This document shows, piece after piece, positions 42,399 through 51,758 of a stretch of 64,000 nucleotides of DNA (position 1 is the first letter of the stretch; every line of letters starts with the position of its first letter). The notes below the pieces were generated by a model that saw nothing but the letters and a program-made list of their open reading frames with translations, did not search any database and was not told the origin of the DNA. Source of the stretch: Leifsonia aquatica (GTDB lineage: Bacteria; Actinomycetota; Actinomycetes; Actinomycetales; Microbacteriaceae); NCBI RefSeq assembly GCF_014190775.1, contig NZ_JACHVP010000007.1, forward strand, positions 34,257 through 98,256, read 5' to 3'. The position numbers and the translations under genes are program-made.

Positions 42399-43385
42399 TC
42401 AGCCCGAGTCGCGCACCCGCAGGATCGCGTCGAGGCCGCGCCGGACGGTCTCGGCGGGCCGGTCCCCCTCCATCAGCTCCAGCAGGAGTTCGCCGCAGGC
42501 CCGGCCGAACTCGCGGGGCTGGAGGTCGACGGACGTGATCGGCGGGGTGTGGAACTCCATGATGAGACTGTCCACGCCCGAGACGAGCTTGATGTCGGCG
42601 CCCGGCCGCAGACCCAATGACCGGAGCAGGCCCGCGATGCGCACGGCGACCCCGTCGGCGCCGACCAGGATGGCGTCGACGCCCTGCTTTCTCGTCCAGT
42701 CCCCCAGTCGAGCAGCGAGCGTCGCGTTCTCTTCGTGGATGGTCGTGAGCAGCACGCGCGGCTCGAGCCGGCGCTCGGCGCACCAGGCGCGGTAGGCCGC
42801 CTCGAGCTCCTGCGCCCAGGCGGAGACCTGCTCCACGAGCAGCAGCCCGGGCTTCTGCGCGCCGTGGGCGACGAACCGGTCGAGCACCTCCCGGGTCGTG
42901 CGCGTGTTGGGCGACTCGACGATCCCCCACGGATCGGGGAAGCCGGGAGGCGGGGAGTCGCCGGTGACGACGGGCAGGCCCTGACCCAGGATCATCGCCG
43001 CGCCTTCGTCGTCGGAGTGCGGCTCGATGAGGATGAACCCGTCGACGGGGGGGAACGACTCGATCCGCGGGCTGGTGGGGGTGCTCGGGACGATGAGGAG
43101 CGAGAGATCGGCCTCGTGGAGCCGCTCGGTCAGGCCGAGGGTGGTCTCGGTGTAGTAGCCGAAGTGGACGGCCGACTCGGGCAGATAGAGCCCGACGGCG
43201 CCCGCCCGGGACTGGCGCAGCGCGCGGCCCAGCCGGTTGATGCGGTAGCCGGACTCCTTGGCGATGGCGAGGACCCGCGCGCGTGTCTCCTCCGAGACGC
43301 CCTTCTTGCCGTTCAGGGCGAGGGAGACGGCGGCCGCGGAGATGCCCGCGCGCTCGGCGATGTCGGCCAGCGTGGTGGTCGGCAT
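42399..43385 (-). CDS. LacI-family transcriptional regulator
   Basis: A 328-residue regulator. The helix-turn-helix TTLADIAERAGISAAAVSLALNG is at about residues 3-25, the hinge with GYRINRLGRALRQSR follows, then a ligand domain. ATG 43385 is behind GAGGAG; the open frame continues to 43454 without support. It is divergent from the amidohydrolase/ABC operon. Two AATCGAT-type operator sites cover the start region of that operon, so it probably represses it. Confidence 0.92.
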   Translation of the reverse strand: MPTTTLADIAERAGISAAAVSLALNGKKGVSEETRARVLAIAKESGYRINRLGRALRQSRAGAVGLYLPESAVHFGYYTETTLGLTERLHEADLSLLIVPSTPTSPRIESFPPVDGFILIEPHSDDEGAAMILGQGLPVVTGDSPPPGFPDPWGIVESPNTRTTREVLDRFVAHGAQKPGLLLVEQVSAWAQELEAAYRAWCAERRLEPRVLLTTIHEENATLAARLGDWTRKQGVDAILVGADGVAVRIAGLLRSLGLRPGADIKLVSGVDSLIMEFHTPPITSVDLQPREFGRACGELLLELMEGDRPAETVRRGLDAILRVRDSG

Positions 43386-43437
43386 CGTCGCTCCTCTCCC
43401 CCGCTGGACGGCCCGGGCGGCGGGTGTCGGGCCCCGA

Positions 43438-43501
43438 TTGCATCCGGGCTCCATCGCATTGTATAGTCCCAGATTAATCGATCAAGTTCTTAATCGATTC
43501 A
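43438..43501 (+). promoter_or_regulatory. Promoter and double LacI operator of the amidohydrolase-ABC operon
   Basis: TTGCAT (43438-43443) and TATAGT (43462-43467) with an 18-bp spacer form a good promoter; transcription should start near 43474. TTAATCGATCAA (43474-43485) and TTAATCGATTCA (43490-43501) are near copies of the palindrome TTAATCGATTAA, spaced 16 bp, exactly over the expected start point. Repression by the divergent LacI protein is likely. Confidence 0.75.
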
Positions 43502-43567
43502 GTTCGGATTCCCCGAACGATTTCCTCCTTCGCCGCGCAGGTGCGGCGACGAAGAGATGGGTGGCAC

Positions 43568-45235
43568 GTGGCAGTGGAGCTCGACCTCGCGTTCGTCGAC
43601 GGCATGGTCTTCGACGGCCTCTCGGATGCGCCGCAGCGCCTCGACGTTGGCGTCGCCGGCGGCCGCATCGCCGCCCTCGGTGCGGATGTCGCCGCGGGCA
43701 TCACCGAGCGCACCCGTGTCGTCGACCTCACCGGCCGCCTCCTGCTCCCCGGGCTCATCGACTCCCACGTGCACCCCGTCGAGGCCGGCGTCGAGCGGCT
43801 CAACTGCGACCTCTCGTCCGGCTGGAACCGGGAGGACTACCTCCGCATCATCCGGGAGTACGCGGACGCGAACCCCGAGCGCGAGTGGATCGTCGGCGGC
43901 GGCTGGCAGCAGGCCGCCTTCGAGGGCGGCGCGCCGCTCGCCGCCGACCTCGACGCGATCTGCCCCGACCGCCCGATGGTCATCTCCAACCGCGACCACC
44001 ACAGCGCGTGGGTCAACTCCGAGGCGCTCCGCCGCGCCGGCATCGACCGCGACACCCCGGACCCGGTCGACGGTCGCATCGAGCGCGACGCCGACGGCAC
44101 GCCCACCGGCACGCTCCACGAGGGCGCGCGGATGCTCGCCCTGCGCCTCGCGCCGCACGCCACCGCGGAGGAGCAGTACGCCGGACTCCTCGAAGCCCAG
44201 CGCCACCTCCACTCCTTCGGCATCACCGGCTGGCAGGACGCCCTCATCGGCGACTACGGCAACCACTCCGCCGCCATCGTCGACGCCTACCAGCGCGCGA
44301 TGGACGAGGACGTGCTGCGCGCCCGTGTCAACGGGGCGATCTGGTGGGAGCGGGAGCGCGGCGAGGAGCAGATCGCCCGCATCGAGGCGCTGCGCGAACG
44401 GTTCCAGGACGAGCGGTTCCGCATCACGACGGTCAAGGTCATGCAGGACGGCATCGTCGAGAACCGCACCGCCGCGATGATCGAGCCCTACCTCCACCGC
44501 TGCGGCCCGGGCGAGGTGCACGACGACGGCATCTCGTTCGTCGACCCCGACCTCCTGGCCGGCTACGTCTCGCGCCTCGACGCCCTGGGGTTCCAGGTGC
44601 ACTTCCACGCGATCGGCGACCGCGGCGTGCGGGAGTCACTGGATGCCGTGGAGGCCGCACGCGCGGCGAACGGCGACAGCGGGGTGACCCATCACATCGC
44701 CCACCTGCAGGTCGTGCACCCCGACGACCGCGCGCGGTTCGCCTCCCTCGGCGTCGCCGCGAACATCCAGCCGCTCTGGGCCTGCTACGACCCGCAGATG
44801 GTCGAGCTCAACGTGCCGCTGCTCGGCGCCGAGCGCACCACGACCCAGTACCCCTTCGCCTCCCTCCTCGCCGGCGGCGCGCACCTCTGCGCCGGCTCGG
44901 ACTGGCCGGTCACGAGCCCGGACCCGTGGCTCGGCATCCACGTCGCGGTCAACCGCCGGATGCCGGCGTGGCACCCGGACCACAACGCCGAGGCGTTCCT
45001 CCCGAGCGAGGCCCTGCGCCTCGCCGACGCCCTGCGCGCCTACACCCACGGCGCCGCACGCATCAACGGCCGCGACGACCTCACCGGGTCGATCGCGGTG
45101 GGCAACTGGGCCGATCTGGCCGTCGTCGACCGCGACCCGTTCGCCCACCCGGCGGACACGATCGCCGACACCCGCACCATCGAGACCTTCGTCGCCGGGG
45201 AGTCCGTGTACACGGCCGTCCCCGCCGCGATCTGA
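43568..45235 (+). CDS. Amidohydrolase, YtcJ-like
   Basis: A 555-residue metal-dependent hydrolase of the amidohydrolase_3/YtcJ group. The N-terminal metal ligands are in LIDSHVHP. The central TVKVMQDGIVENRTA carries the likely bridging lysine. Later ligands are in HFHAIGD, HHIAHLQ and the aspartate of CAGSDWPV. YtcJ-like enzymes cleave N-acyl or formyl groups or cyclic amides from small molecules. GTG 43568 is chosen; GTG 43574 is possible. It is the first gene of an operon with an amino-acid type ABC importer, so the imported compound is probably its substrate. No export signal. Confidence 0.85.
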   Translation: MAVELDLAFVDGMVFDGLSDAPQRLDVGVAGGRIAALGADVAAGITERTRVVDLTGRLLLPGLIDSHVHPVEAGVERLNCDLSSGWNREDYLRIIREYADANPEREWIVGGGWQQAAFEGGAPLAADLDAICPDRPMVISNRDHHSAWVNSEALRRAGIDRDTPDPVDGRIERDADGTPTGTLHEGARMLALRLAPHATAEEQYAGLLEAQRHLHSFGITGWQDALIGDYGNHSAAIVDAYQRAMDEDVLRARVNGAIWWERERGEEQIARIEALRERFQDERFRITTVKVMQDGIVENRTAAMIEPYLHRCGPGEVHDDGISFVDPDLLAGYVSRLDALGFQVHFHAIGDRGVRESLDAVEAARAANGDSGVTHHIAHLQVVHPDDRARFASLGVAANIQPLWACYDPQMVELNVPLLGAERTTTQYPFASLLAGGAHLCAGSDWPVTSPDPWLGIHVAVNRRMPAWHPDHNAEAFLPSEALRLADALRAYTHGAARINGRDDLTGSIAVGNWADLAVVDRDPFAHPADTIADTRTIETFVAGESVYTAVPAAI

Positions 45236-45276
45236 CGATCGCGCCCCGCACAGCACACCCCCAAGGAGACAGCACC

Positions 45277-46173
45277 ATGAGAAATCGCACCCTCACCGTC
45301 CTCGCCGTGGCCGCCGTCGCCGCCGTGCTCACCGGCTGCTCCAGCGGCGCCGCGGGCAGCGCGGACCGGCAGACCGCCCTCACCGACCTGACGATCGAGA
45401 AGAGCTCCGCCGCGGCCGAGCTGCTGCCCGCCGACATCCAGAAGGCCGGCAAGCTCGTCATCGGCGTCGACCCGACCTACGCGCCCAACGAGTTCAAGGA
45501 CAAGAACGGCGACCCGATCGGCTGGGAGATCGACCTGATCGACGCCGTCGCCGCCAAGCTCGGCGTGAAGACCGACTACCGCGTCGCCAAGTTCGACAAC
45601 ATCGTCCCGAGCATCCTCGGCGAGAAGTACGACATGGGCCTCGGCGGCTACTACGACACCAAGAAGCGGGAAGAGACGCTCGACATGGTCGACTTCTTCA
45701 CCGCCGGCAACCAGTTCGCCTCCCCCTCCGCCAAGCCGATCACCGACGAGCTGGACGTCTGCGGCCTGAAGGTCGCCGTGCAGAACGGCGGCTCCGCGCC
45801 GCTCGTCTACCTGCCCGAGGTCGACAAGAAGTGCGAGGCGGCCGGCAAGGAGAAGGTCACGCAGCTCGGCTATGACACGCAGGACGACGCGACCGCGGCC
45901 GTCACGCTCGGGCGCGCGGACGCGATGGTCGCCGACTCCCCCGTCATCGGCTACGCCGCGAAGCTCAGCAAGGGCAAGCTCGTCACCTCGCCGATCTACG
46001 ACTCCCTGCTGTCGGGCACTCCGGTGAAGAAGGACCGCGGCGACTTCGCCAAGGCCATCCTCGCCGCGCTGCAGGACCTGCAGAAGGACGGCAGCTACAC
46101 GAAGATCCTGACCTTCTGGGGCGTGGAGAACGGCGCCCTCGACACCATGCAGATCAATGGCGCGACCGAATAG
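45277..46173 (+). CDS. Amino-acid type ABC transporter substrate-binding lipoprotein
   Basis: A 298-residue family 3 solute-binding lipoprotein. The lipobox is AVLTGCSS. The mature part has GKLVIGVDPTYAPNEF, GWEIDLIDAVAAKLGV and LGGYYDTKKREE, the usual pattern for polar amino-acid or opine binding proteins. ATG 45277 is behind AAGGAG. The gene lies 41 bp after the amidohydrolase and overlaps the permease by 17 bp. Confidence 0.92.
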   Translation: MRNRTLTVLAVAAVAAVLTGCSSGAAGSADRQTALTDLTIEKSSAAAELLPADIQKAGKLVIGVDPTYAPNEFKDKNGDPIGWEIDLIDAVAAKLGVKTDYRVAKFDNIVPSILGEKYDMGLGGYYDTKKREETLDMVDFFTAGNQFASPSAKPITDELDVCGLKVAVQNGGSAPLVYLPEVDKKCEAAGKEKVTQLGYDTQDDATAAVTLGRADAMVADSPVIGYAAKLSKGKLVTSPIYDSLLSGTPVKKDRGDFAKAILAALQDLQKDGSYTKILTFWGVENGALDTMQINGATE

Positions 46174-47157
46174 CGCCTCCGGCGTCGGTCTCCACCCGGT
46201 GACCGGCGCCCCGGCGATCCGCTCGACCCCGGTGCGCCACCCGTGGCGTGCCGTCGCCGGCGTGGTCATCATCCTCGCGATCGTCCTCTTCGTCATCGAC
46301 GCCGGCCGGCGGGAGGCCTACGACTGGAGTGCGTTCGCGGAGTACCTCTTCGACCCGCGCATCGTCCAGGCCGCCGGCGTGACACTCCTGCTCACGGTGC
46401 TGTCGATGGTCATCGCCGTGCTGCTCGGCGTGCTGCTGGCGGTCATGCGCCAGAGCCCGAACCCCATCCTCCGCTGGGCGTCCGGCGTGTTCATCTGGAT
46501 CTTCCGCGGCACCCCGGTGTACGTGCAGCTGGTCTTCTGGGGCCTCCTCTCGACGATCTACCGCACGATCGAGATCGGCATCCCGTTCCAGCAGCCCTGG
46601 CTCATCTTCGAGAGCATCGACCTGTTCGACGTGTTCTGGATCGCCGTGTTCGGTCTCGCGCTCAACGAGGCCGCCTACATGGCCGAGATCGTGCGCGCCG
46701 GCCTGCTCTCGGTCGACCTGGGGCAGAAGGAGGCGTCGACCGCCCTCGGCCTCACCCGGTCGCAGATGATGCGCAAGATCGTGCTGCCGCAGGCGATGCG
46801 CGTGATCATCCCGCCGACCGGCAACGAGGTCATCTCGATGCTGAAGACCACGTCCCTCGTCACGGCCGTGCCGTTCAGCCTCGATCTCTACACCCGCTCG
46901 CGCGACATCTCGGCGGAGACGCTCAACCCCATCCCCCTGCTCCTGGTGGCGTCGGTCTGGTACCTGGCGTTCACCTCGCTGATGATGATCGGTCAGCACT
47001 TCTTGGAGCGGCGGTTCGCCCGCGGCTTCGACCAGCGCAGCGGCGAGCACCTCCCCGAGCCGATGCCCGAGACGGCGGCGGTCGGCGCGACGGGTGCGGA
47101 CCCGTCGGCTCCGTCGGCACCTCCGGTTCCCCCCACCCAGACGGAAGGAACGGGACG

Positions 47158-47161
<4 letters not shown>
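46157..47161 (+). CDS. Polar amino-acid type ABC permease
   Basis: A 334-residue HisM/GlnP-type permease with five to six membrane helices. The coupling loop is [25 protein letters not shown] around residues 170-195, typical of the family. It starts inside the 3' end of the binding-protein gene with a weak ribosome-binding site, which suggests coupling. The C-terminal tail (about 300-334) is a Pro/Ala/Thr-rich extension. Only one permease is present, so it should work as a homodimer. Confidence 0.92.
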
Positions 47162-47940
<779 letters not shown>

Positions 47941-47950
47941 CGCCCCCGAA

Positions 47951-48022
47951 GACGAAACCGCCGAGTACGCAGATCCTCTGCGTACTCGGCGGTTTTCGTC
48001 GTACTTTCTGCGTACTCGGCGG
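47951..48022. terminator. Hairpin terminator with extra half-site (element D)
   Basis: Arms 47951-47972 and 47978-48000 pair over about 22 bp with one bulged base and a 5-nt loop; the right arm ends in GGCGGTTTTCGTC. The core has the same 8-19-8 geometry as copies A and C: CCGCCGAG (47958-47965) and CTCGGCGG (47985-47992). A third copy of the right arm, CTGCGTACTCGGCGG, follows at 48008-48022. It lies between the convergent ABC ATPase and rlmB genes. Confidence 0.8.
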
Positions 48023-48044
48023 GAGCCGGGAGGGAGCCCGGAGG

Positions 48045-49058
48045 CTAGTTCGCGGGTTCGGCGCGCAGCTTCGCGATCTCGTAGAGCGTGACGCTGACGG
48101 CGATGCCCGCGTTGAGGGACTCCGTCGCGTCGCTGATCGGGATGGAGACGACGGCGTCGCAGGTCTCGGTGACGAGGCGGGACAGGCCCTTGCCCTCGCT
48201 GCCGACGACGATGACGACCGGCCGGTCGGCGAACGACAGGCCGGGCAGCGAGACGTCGCCGCCGCCGTCGAGACCGAGGACGAAGACGCCCGCCTGCTTG
48301 TACGCCTTGAGCGTCTGGGTCAGGTTGGCGGCCATCGCGACGGGCGTACGGGCAGCCGCGCCGGCCGAGGTCTTCCACGCGGAGGCGGTCATGCCGACCG
48401 AGCGGCGCTGCGGCACGATGACGCCCTGGCCGCCGAACGCGGCGGTCGAGCGGATGATCGCGCCGAGGTTGCGCGGGTCGGTGATGCCGTCGAGGGCCAC
48501 GAACAGCGGCGTCTCGCCCTTGCGCAGGGTGAGATCCAGCAGCTCACCCGGGTGCGCGTACTCGTACGGCGGAACCTTGAGTGCGACGCCCTGGTGCACG
48601 GCGTCACGGCCGGCGAGGCGGTCGAGCTCGGGGCGCATGATCTCCAGCACCGGGATACCGCGGCCGGTCGCGATGGAGAGGATCTCCTTCATCCGGTCGT
48701 CCATCTCCACGCGCGCGGCGATGTACAGCGTCGTGGCCGGGATGCGCGCGCGCAGAGCCTCGAGCACGGAGTTGCGGCCGGTGACGATCTCGCTCTCGTC
48801 TCCGGACTTGGCGCGACGTGCAGCGCCGGAGGCACCGCGCGGTGCGGCGTCACGGCCGCCGCGGCCCGCCTGCTTTGCCGCGGCGCGCTCGCGCAGCACC
48901 TTGGCCTTGTGCGCGACGTGGTACTCGCGGTCCTCCGCCTTCGGCGTCGGGCCCTTGCCCTCGAGCGCGCGGCGCCCGTTGCCTCCGCTGCCGACCTGGG
49001 CGCCCTTGCGCCCCTTCCTCACGGCACCGCCGCGGGACTTGCCACCCGAACTCTTCAT
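48045..49058 (-). CDS. rlmB: 23S rRNA 2'-O-methyltransferase, RlmB/TrmH type
   Basis: A 337-residue SpoU-family methyltransferase that, in RlmB, methylates the 2'-OH of a guanosine in 23S rRNA. Residues 1-85 are a basic, Gly/Arg-rich extension. The substrate-binding domain starts at [15 protein letters not shown]. The three SPOUT motifs are in [33 protein letters not shown] and [19 protein letters not shown] 49058 overlaps the cysS stop, and cysS-rlmB is a conserved actinobacterial pair (as in Mycobacterium). The specific target base is inferred. Confidence 0.92.
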   Translation of the reverse strand: MKSSGGKSRGGAVRKGRKGAQVGSGGNGRRALEGKGPTPKAEDREYHVAHKAKVLRERAAAKQAGRGGRDAAPRGASGAARRAKSGDESEIVTGRNSVLEALRARIPATTLYIAARVEMDDRMKEILSIATGRGIPVLEIMRPELDRLAGRDAVHQGVALKVPPYEYAHPGELLDLTLRKGETPLFVALDGITDPRNLGAIIRSTAAFGGQGVIVPQRRSVGMTASAWKTSAGAAARTPVAMAANLTQTLKAYKQAGVFVLGLDGGGDVSLPGLSFADRPVVIVVGSEGKGLSRLVTETCDAVVSIPISDATESLNAGIAVSVTLYEIAKLRAEPAN

Positions 49059-50488
49059 GCTTCGATACTCCAATGCGACCCCGTCGGGGTGTCTTCGATG
49101 GTGATGCCCGCGCCGATCAGCTCGTCGCGGATGCGGTCGGCAGAGGCGAAGTCGCGCGCCTGCCGGGCGGCCTGACGGTCGTCGAGCAGTCGCGAGACGA
49201 GCTGGCCGAGCGCCGCGTCGGCGGCGGACGAGCCCGAACGGCTCCACTGCGGGGACAGCGGGTTGATGCCCAGGACCTCGGCCATCGCGAGGGCCTGACC
49301 GCGCGCGGATGCGGCGGCCTCCAAGTCTTCCGCATCCAGCGCCGCGTTTCCTGTGCGCACGGTGTCGTGCAGCACGGCGAGCGCCTGCGGCACGGCGAGG
49401 TCGTCGTCCATCGCCGCGGCGAACGCGTCGGGGACGACCTCGGCGCCGCTGCCGGCGAAGCGGGTGCCGGCGAGCCGGCGGTCGACGCGCTCGAAGAAGC
49501 CGGCGATGCGGTCGAGGGCCGCCTCCGCCTCGGCGAGCGAGCCGTCGTGGAAGTCGATGGTGGAGCGGTAGTGCGCCGAGCCGAGGTAGTAGCGGACGAC
49601 GAGCGGGCGCGCGGCGCCGAGCAGGTCGGCCGCGTAGACCGAGTTGCCGAGCGACTTGCTCATCTTCTGCCCGTTGACGTGCACCAGACCGTTGTGCACC
49701 CAATAGTTGGCGAAGGCGTCGCCCGCCGCGGTCGACTGGGCCAGCTCGTTCTCGTGGTGCGGGAAGCGCAGGTCGAGGCCGCCGCCGTGGATGTCGAACT
49801 GCGGTCCGAGGTAGCGCCGCGACATCGCGGAGCACTCGATGTGCCAGCCCGGTCGCCCGTCGCCCCACGGGGAGGGGAAGGCCGCCGACTCGGGCTCGTC
49901 CGCTTTCCGGCCCTTCCAGAGGGCGAAGTCGCGCGGATCGCGCTTGTCGCGCGGGTCGGCGTCGGCCGCCGCCTCCATGTTGTCGATGCTCTGCCGGGTG
50001 AGCTCGCCGTACGCGGCCCAGCTCTTCACGTCGAAGTAGACGTCGCCGGAACCGTCGGCGGCGGCGTACGCGTGCCCACGCTCGATCAGCCGCGCGATGA
50101 GCTGCTGCATCTGCGGGATGCTGGCGGTCGCACGCGGCTCGTACGTCGGCGGCTGCACGCCGAGCGCCGTGTAGCCGGCGGTGAACTCCAGCTCGAAGCG
50201 GTAGGCCAGCGCCCACCACTCCTCGCTGCTGCCCTCGGCCTGCGCCGCGGCGGCGTTGATCAGGATCTTGTCGTCGATGTCGGTGACGTTGCGCACGAGG
50301 GTGACGTCGAGCCCGCGGTAGGTGAGCCAGCGGCGCAGCTGGTCGTAGACCAGGGCCGAACGCAGGTGCCCGATGTGCGGCGACGACTGGACGGTGGGAC
50401 CGCACACGTACATCCCCACGGCGCCGGGGCGGAGGGGGACGAAGTCGCGCAGGGCGCCGACCTTCGTGTCGTAGAGTCGCAGAGTCAC
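49055..50488 (-). CDS. cysS: Cysteinyl-tRNA synthetase
   Basis: A 477-residue class I synthetase charging tRNA-Cys. The N-terminal [16 protein letters not shown] contains the zinc-ligand cysteine and the HIGH motif; [11 protein letters not shown] and [10 protein letters not shown] carry the other zinc ligands; KMSKS lies in [12 protein letters not shown]. The C-terminal helical anticodon-binding part ends in DTPTGSHW, as usual for CysS. The mycothiol ligase MshC is shorter and lacks that tail. The GTG start is preceded by a TAGGCT -10 box 7 nt upstream. The stop overlaps rlmB. Confidence 0.96.
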   Translation of the reverse strand: MTLRLYDTKVGALRDFVPLRPGAVGMYVCGPTVQSSPHIGHLRSALVYDQLRRWLTYRGLDVTLVRNVTDIDDKILINAAAAQAEGSSEEWWALAYRFELEFTAGYTALGVQPPTYEPRATASIPQMQQLIARLIERGHAYAAADGSGDVYFDVKSWAAYGELTRQSIDNMEAAADADPRDKRDPRDFALWKGRKADEPESAAFPSPWGDGRPGWHIECSAMSRRYLGPQFDIHGGGLDLRFPHHENELAQSTAAGDAFANYWVHNGLVHVNGQKMSKSLGNSVYAADLLGAARPLVVRYYLGSAHYRSTIDFHDGSLAEAEAALDRIAGFFERVDRRLAGTRFAGSGAEVVPDAFAAAMDDDLAVPQALAVLHDTVRTGNAALDAEDLEAAASARGQALAMAEVLGINPLSPQWSRSGSSAADAALGQLVSRLLDDRQAARQARDFASADRIRDELIGAGITIEDTPTGSHWSIEA

Positions 50489-50495
50489 GGCATAC

Positions 50496-50501
50496 AGCCT
50501 A
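50496..50501 (-). promoter_or_regulatory. -10 box TAGGCT of cysS (leaderless)
   Basis: On the minus strand TAGGCT ends 7 nt before GTG 50488. No Shine-Dalgarno sequence is present. Confidence 0.5.
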
Positions 50502-50522
50502 CGGGCCGCGCGCCTCCGCCGC

Positions 50523-51692
50523 TCAGCGCGGGAGCAGCAGGGCGGTCGCGAAGACGGCGACGCCCTCCCCGCGGCCGGTGAAGCCGAGACCGTCGGTGGT
50601 CGTCGCACTGACCGCGACCGGGGCTCCGAGCACCGCCGAGAGCACCTCCTGCGCCTCCGCCCGCCGGGGCGAGAAGATCGGCCGGTTGCCGACGATCTGC
50701 GCGGCGACGTTGCCGATGCGGTAGCCGCCCTCCTCGACCAGGCGACGCGTCTCGGCCAGGAAGACCTCGCCGCGCGCGTCGGCGAAGCGCGGGTCGCCGG
50801 TGCCGAAGACGCTCCCGATGTCGCCGAGGCCCGCCGCCGACAGCAGGGCGTCGACGATGGCGTGCGCCACCGCATCGCCGTCGCTGTGCCCGGCGAGGCC
50901 GCGCTCCCCCGGCCAGTGCAGGCCGGCGAGCCAGAGCTCGGCGTCGGCGTCGAACGCGTGGGTGTCGCTGCCGAACCCGGTGCGCGGGGCGGCGGAGGCG
51001 CCGAGCAGCTCTTCGGCCCGGCGCAGATCCCACGCCGTGGTGATCTTGAACGCGTGCGCGTCGCCCGGCACGACGGAGACGGGATGGCCCGCCGCGGCGA
51101 CGAGTCCGGCGTCGTCGGTCTCGTCCCGCTCGGCGGCGGCGTACGCGGCCAGCAGCTGGTCGCGCGGGAAGCCCTGGGGGGTCTGGATGGCCGAGAGCGC
51201 CGAGCGGTCGACGGTCTCGTGCACCGTGCCGTCGCCCGAGACGCGCTTGATCGTGTCGCTCACCGGCAGGCCGGGGATGACGCCGTGCCCGGTCGCGCGG
51301 ACCGCGGAGACGACGGCGTCGAAGAGGGAGGGCGGGGTCAGGGCGCGCGCGGCGTCGTGGACGAGCACGATCTCCGCACTCGGCACCAGGGCGGCGAGCC
51401 CCGCGGCGACGGACTGCTGCCGGGTGTCCCCGCCGGCCACGACCACGACCGGCGCGAGATCGCCGAGCGTCGCGTCGGCGAGCGCCCGTGCCTCGTCCAC
51501 CCGTTCGCGCGGCGCGACCACGATCGTCTGCACGGGCTCGGCCAGGCTGCGCACGGCGGCGAGCGAGCGCTCGAGCAGGGTCCGGCCGGCCAGCCGGACG
51601 AACGCCTTGGGGAGCCCGGCGCCCAGCCGGGTGCCGCTCCCGGCGGCGACGACGACGACGGCCACGCGAGGGTCCGGGATGCTGCTGTTCAC
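50523..51692 (-). CDS. ispDF: Bifunctional IspD-IspF isoprenoid enzyme
   Basis: A 389-residue fusion. Residues 1-230 are IspD (2-C-methyl-D-erythritol 4-phosphate cytidylyltransferase): [30 protein letters not shown] and QTPQGF. Residues 235-389 are IspF (MEcPP synthase): [35 protein letters not shown], and [15 protein letters not shown] at the end. It catalyses the third and fifth steps of the MEP pathway. In mycobacteria these are two genes; the fusion is seen in several other bacteria. GTG 51692 is probably leaderless. It lies upstream of cysS in the conserved order. Confidence 0.96.
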   Translation of the reverse strand: MNSSIPDPRVAVVVVAAGSGTRLGAGLPKAFVRLAGRTLLERSLAAVRSLAEPVQTIVVAPRERVDEARALADATLGDLAPVVVVAGGDTRQQSVAAGLAALVPSAEIVLVHDAARALTPPSLFDAVVSAVRATGHGVIPGLPVSDTIKRVSGDGTVHETVDRSALSAIQTPQGFPRDQLLAAYAAAERDETDDAGLVAAAGHPVSVVPGDAHAFKITTAWDLRRAEELLGASAAPRTGFGSDTHAFDADAELWLAGLHWPGERGLAGHSDGDAVAHAIVDALLSAAGLGDIGSVFGTGDPRFADARGEVFLAETRRLVEEGGYRIGNVAAQIVGNRPIFSPRRAEAQEVLSAVLGAPVAVSATTTDGLGFTGRGEGVAVFATALLLPR

Positions 51693-51698
51693 CCCACG

Positions 51699-51704
51699 AG
51701 ACTA
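51699..51704 (-). promoter_or_regulatory. -10 box TAGTCT of ispDF (leaderless)
   Basis: TAGTCT on the minus strand ends 6 nt before GTG 51692; no Shine-Dalgarno sequence. Having its own promoter is consistent with the GH30 gene separating ispDF from carD. Confidence 0.5.
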
Positions 51705-51710
51705 CCGGGA

Positions 51711-51748
51711 CGCCCCTGCCGCCCGGCGTGGGCCGGACGGCAGGGGCG
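51711..51748 (-). terminator. Hairpin after the GH30 gene
   Basis: Arms 51711-51727 and 51732-51748 pair over 17 bp with one mismatch and a 4-nt loop. It lies just after the GH30 stop and before the ispDF promoter, insulating the two. No T tract. Confidence 0.65.
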
Positions 51749-51758
51749 CCGGAAGGGG

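Noticed and set aside
43258..45200. Upstream part of a long plus-strand frame leading into the substrate-binding lipoprotein
   Set aside because: Only the part from 45277 has a ribosome-binding site and a lipoprotein signal; upstream it is an out-of-frame reading of the amidohydrolase gene.
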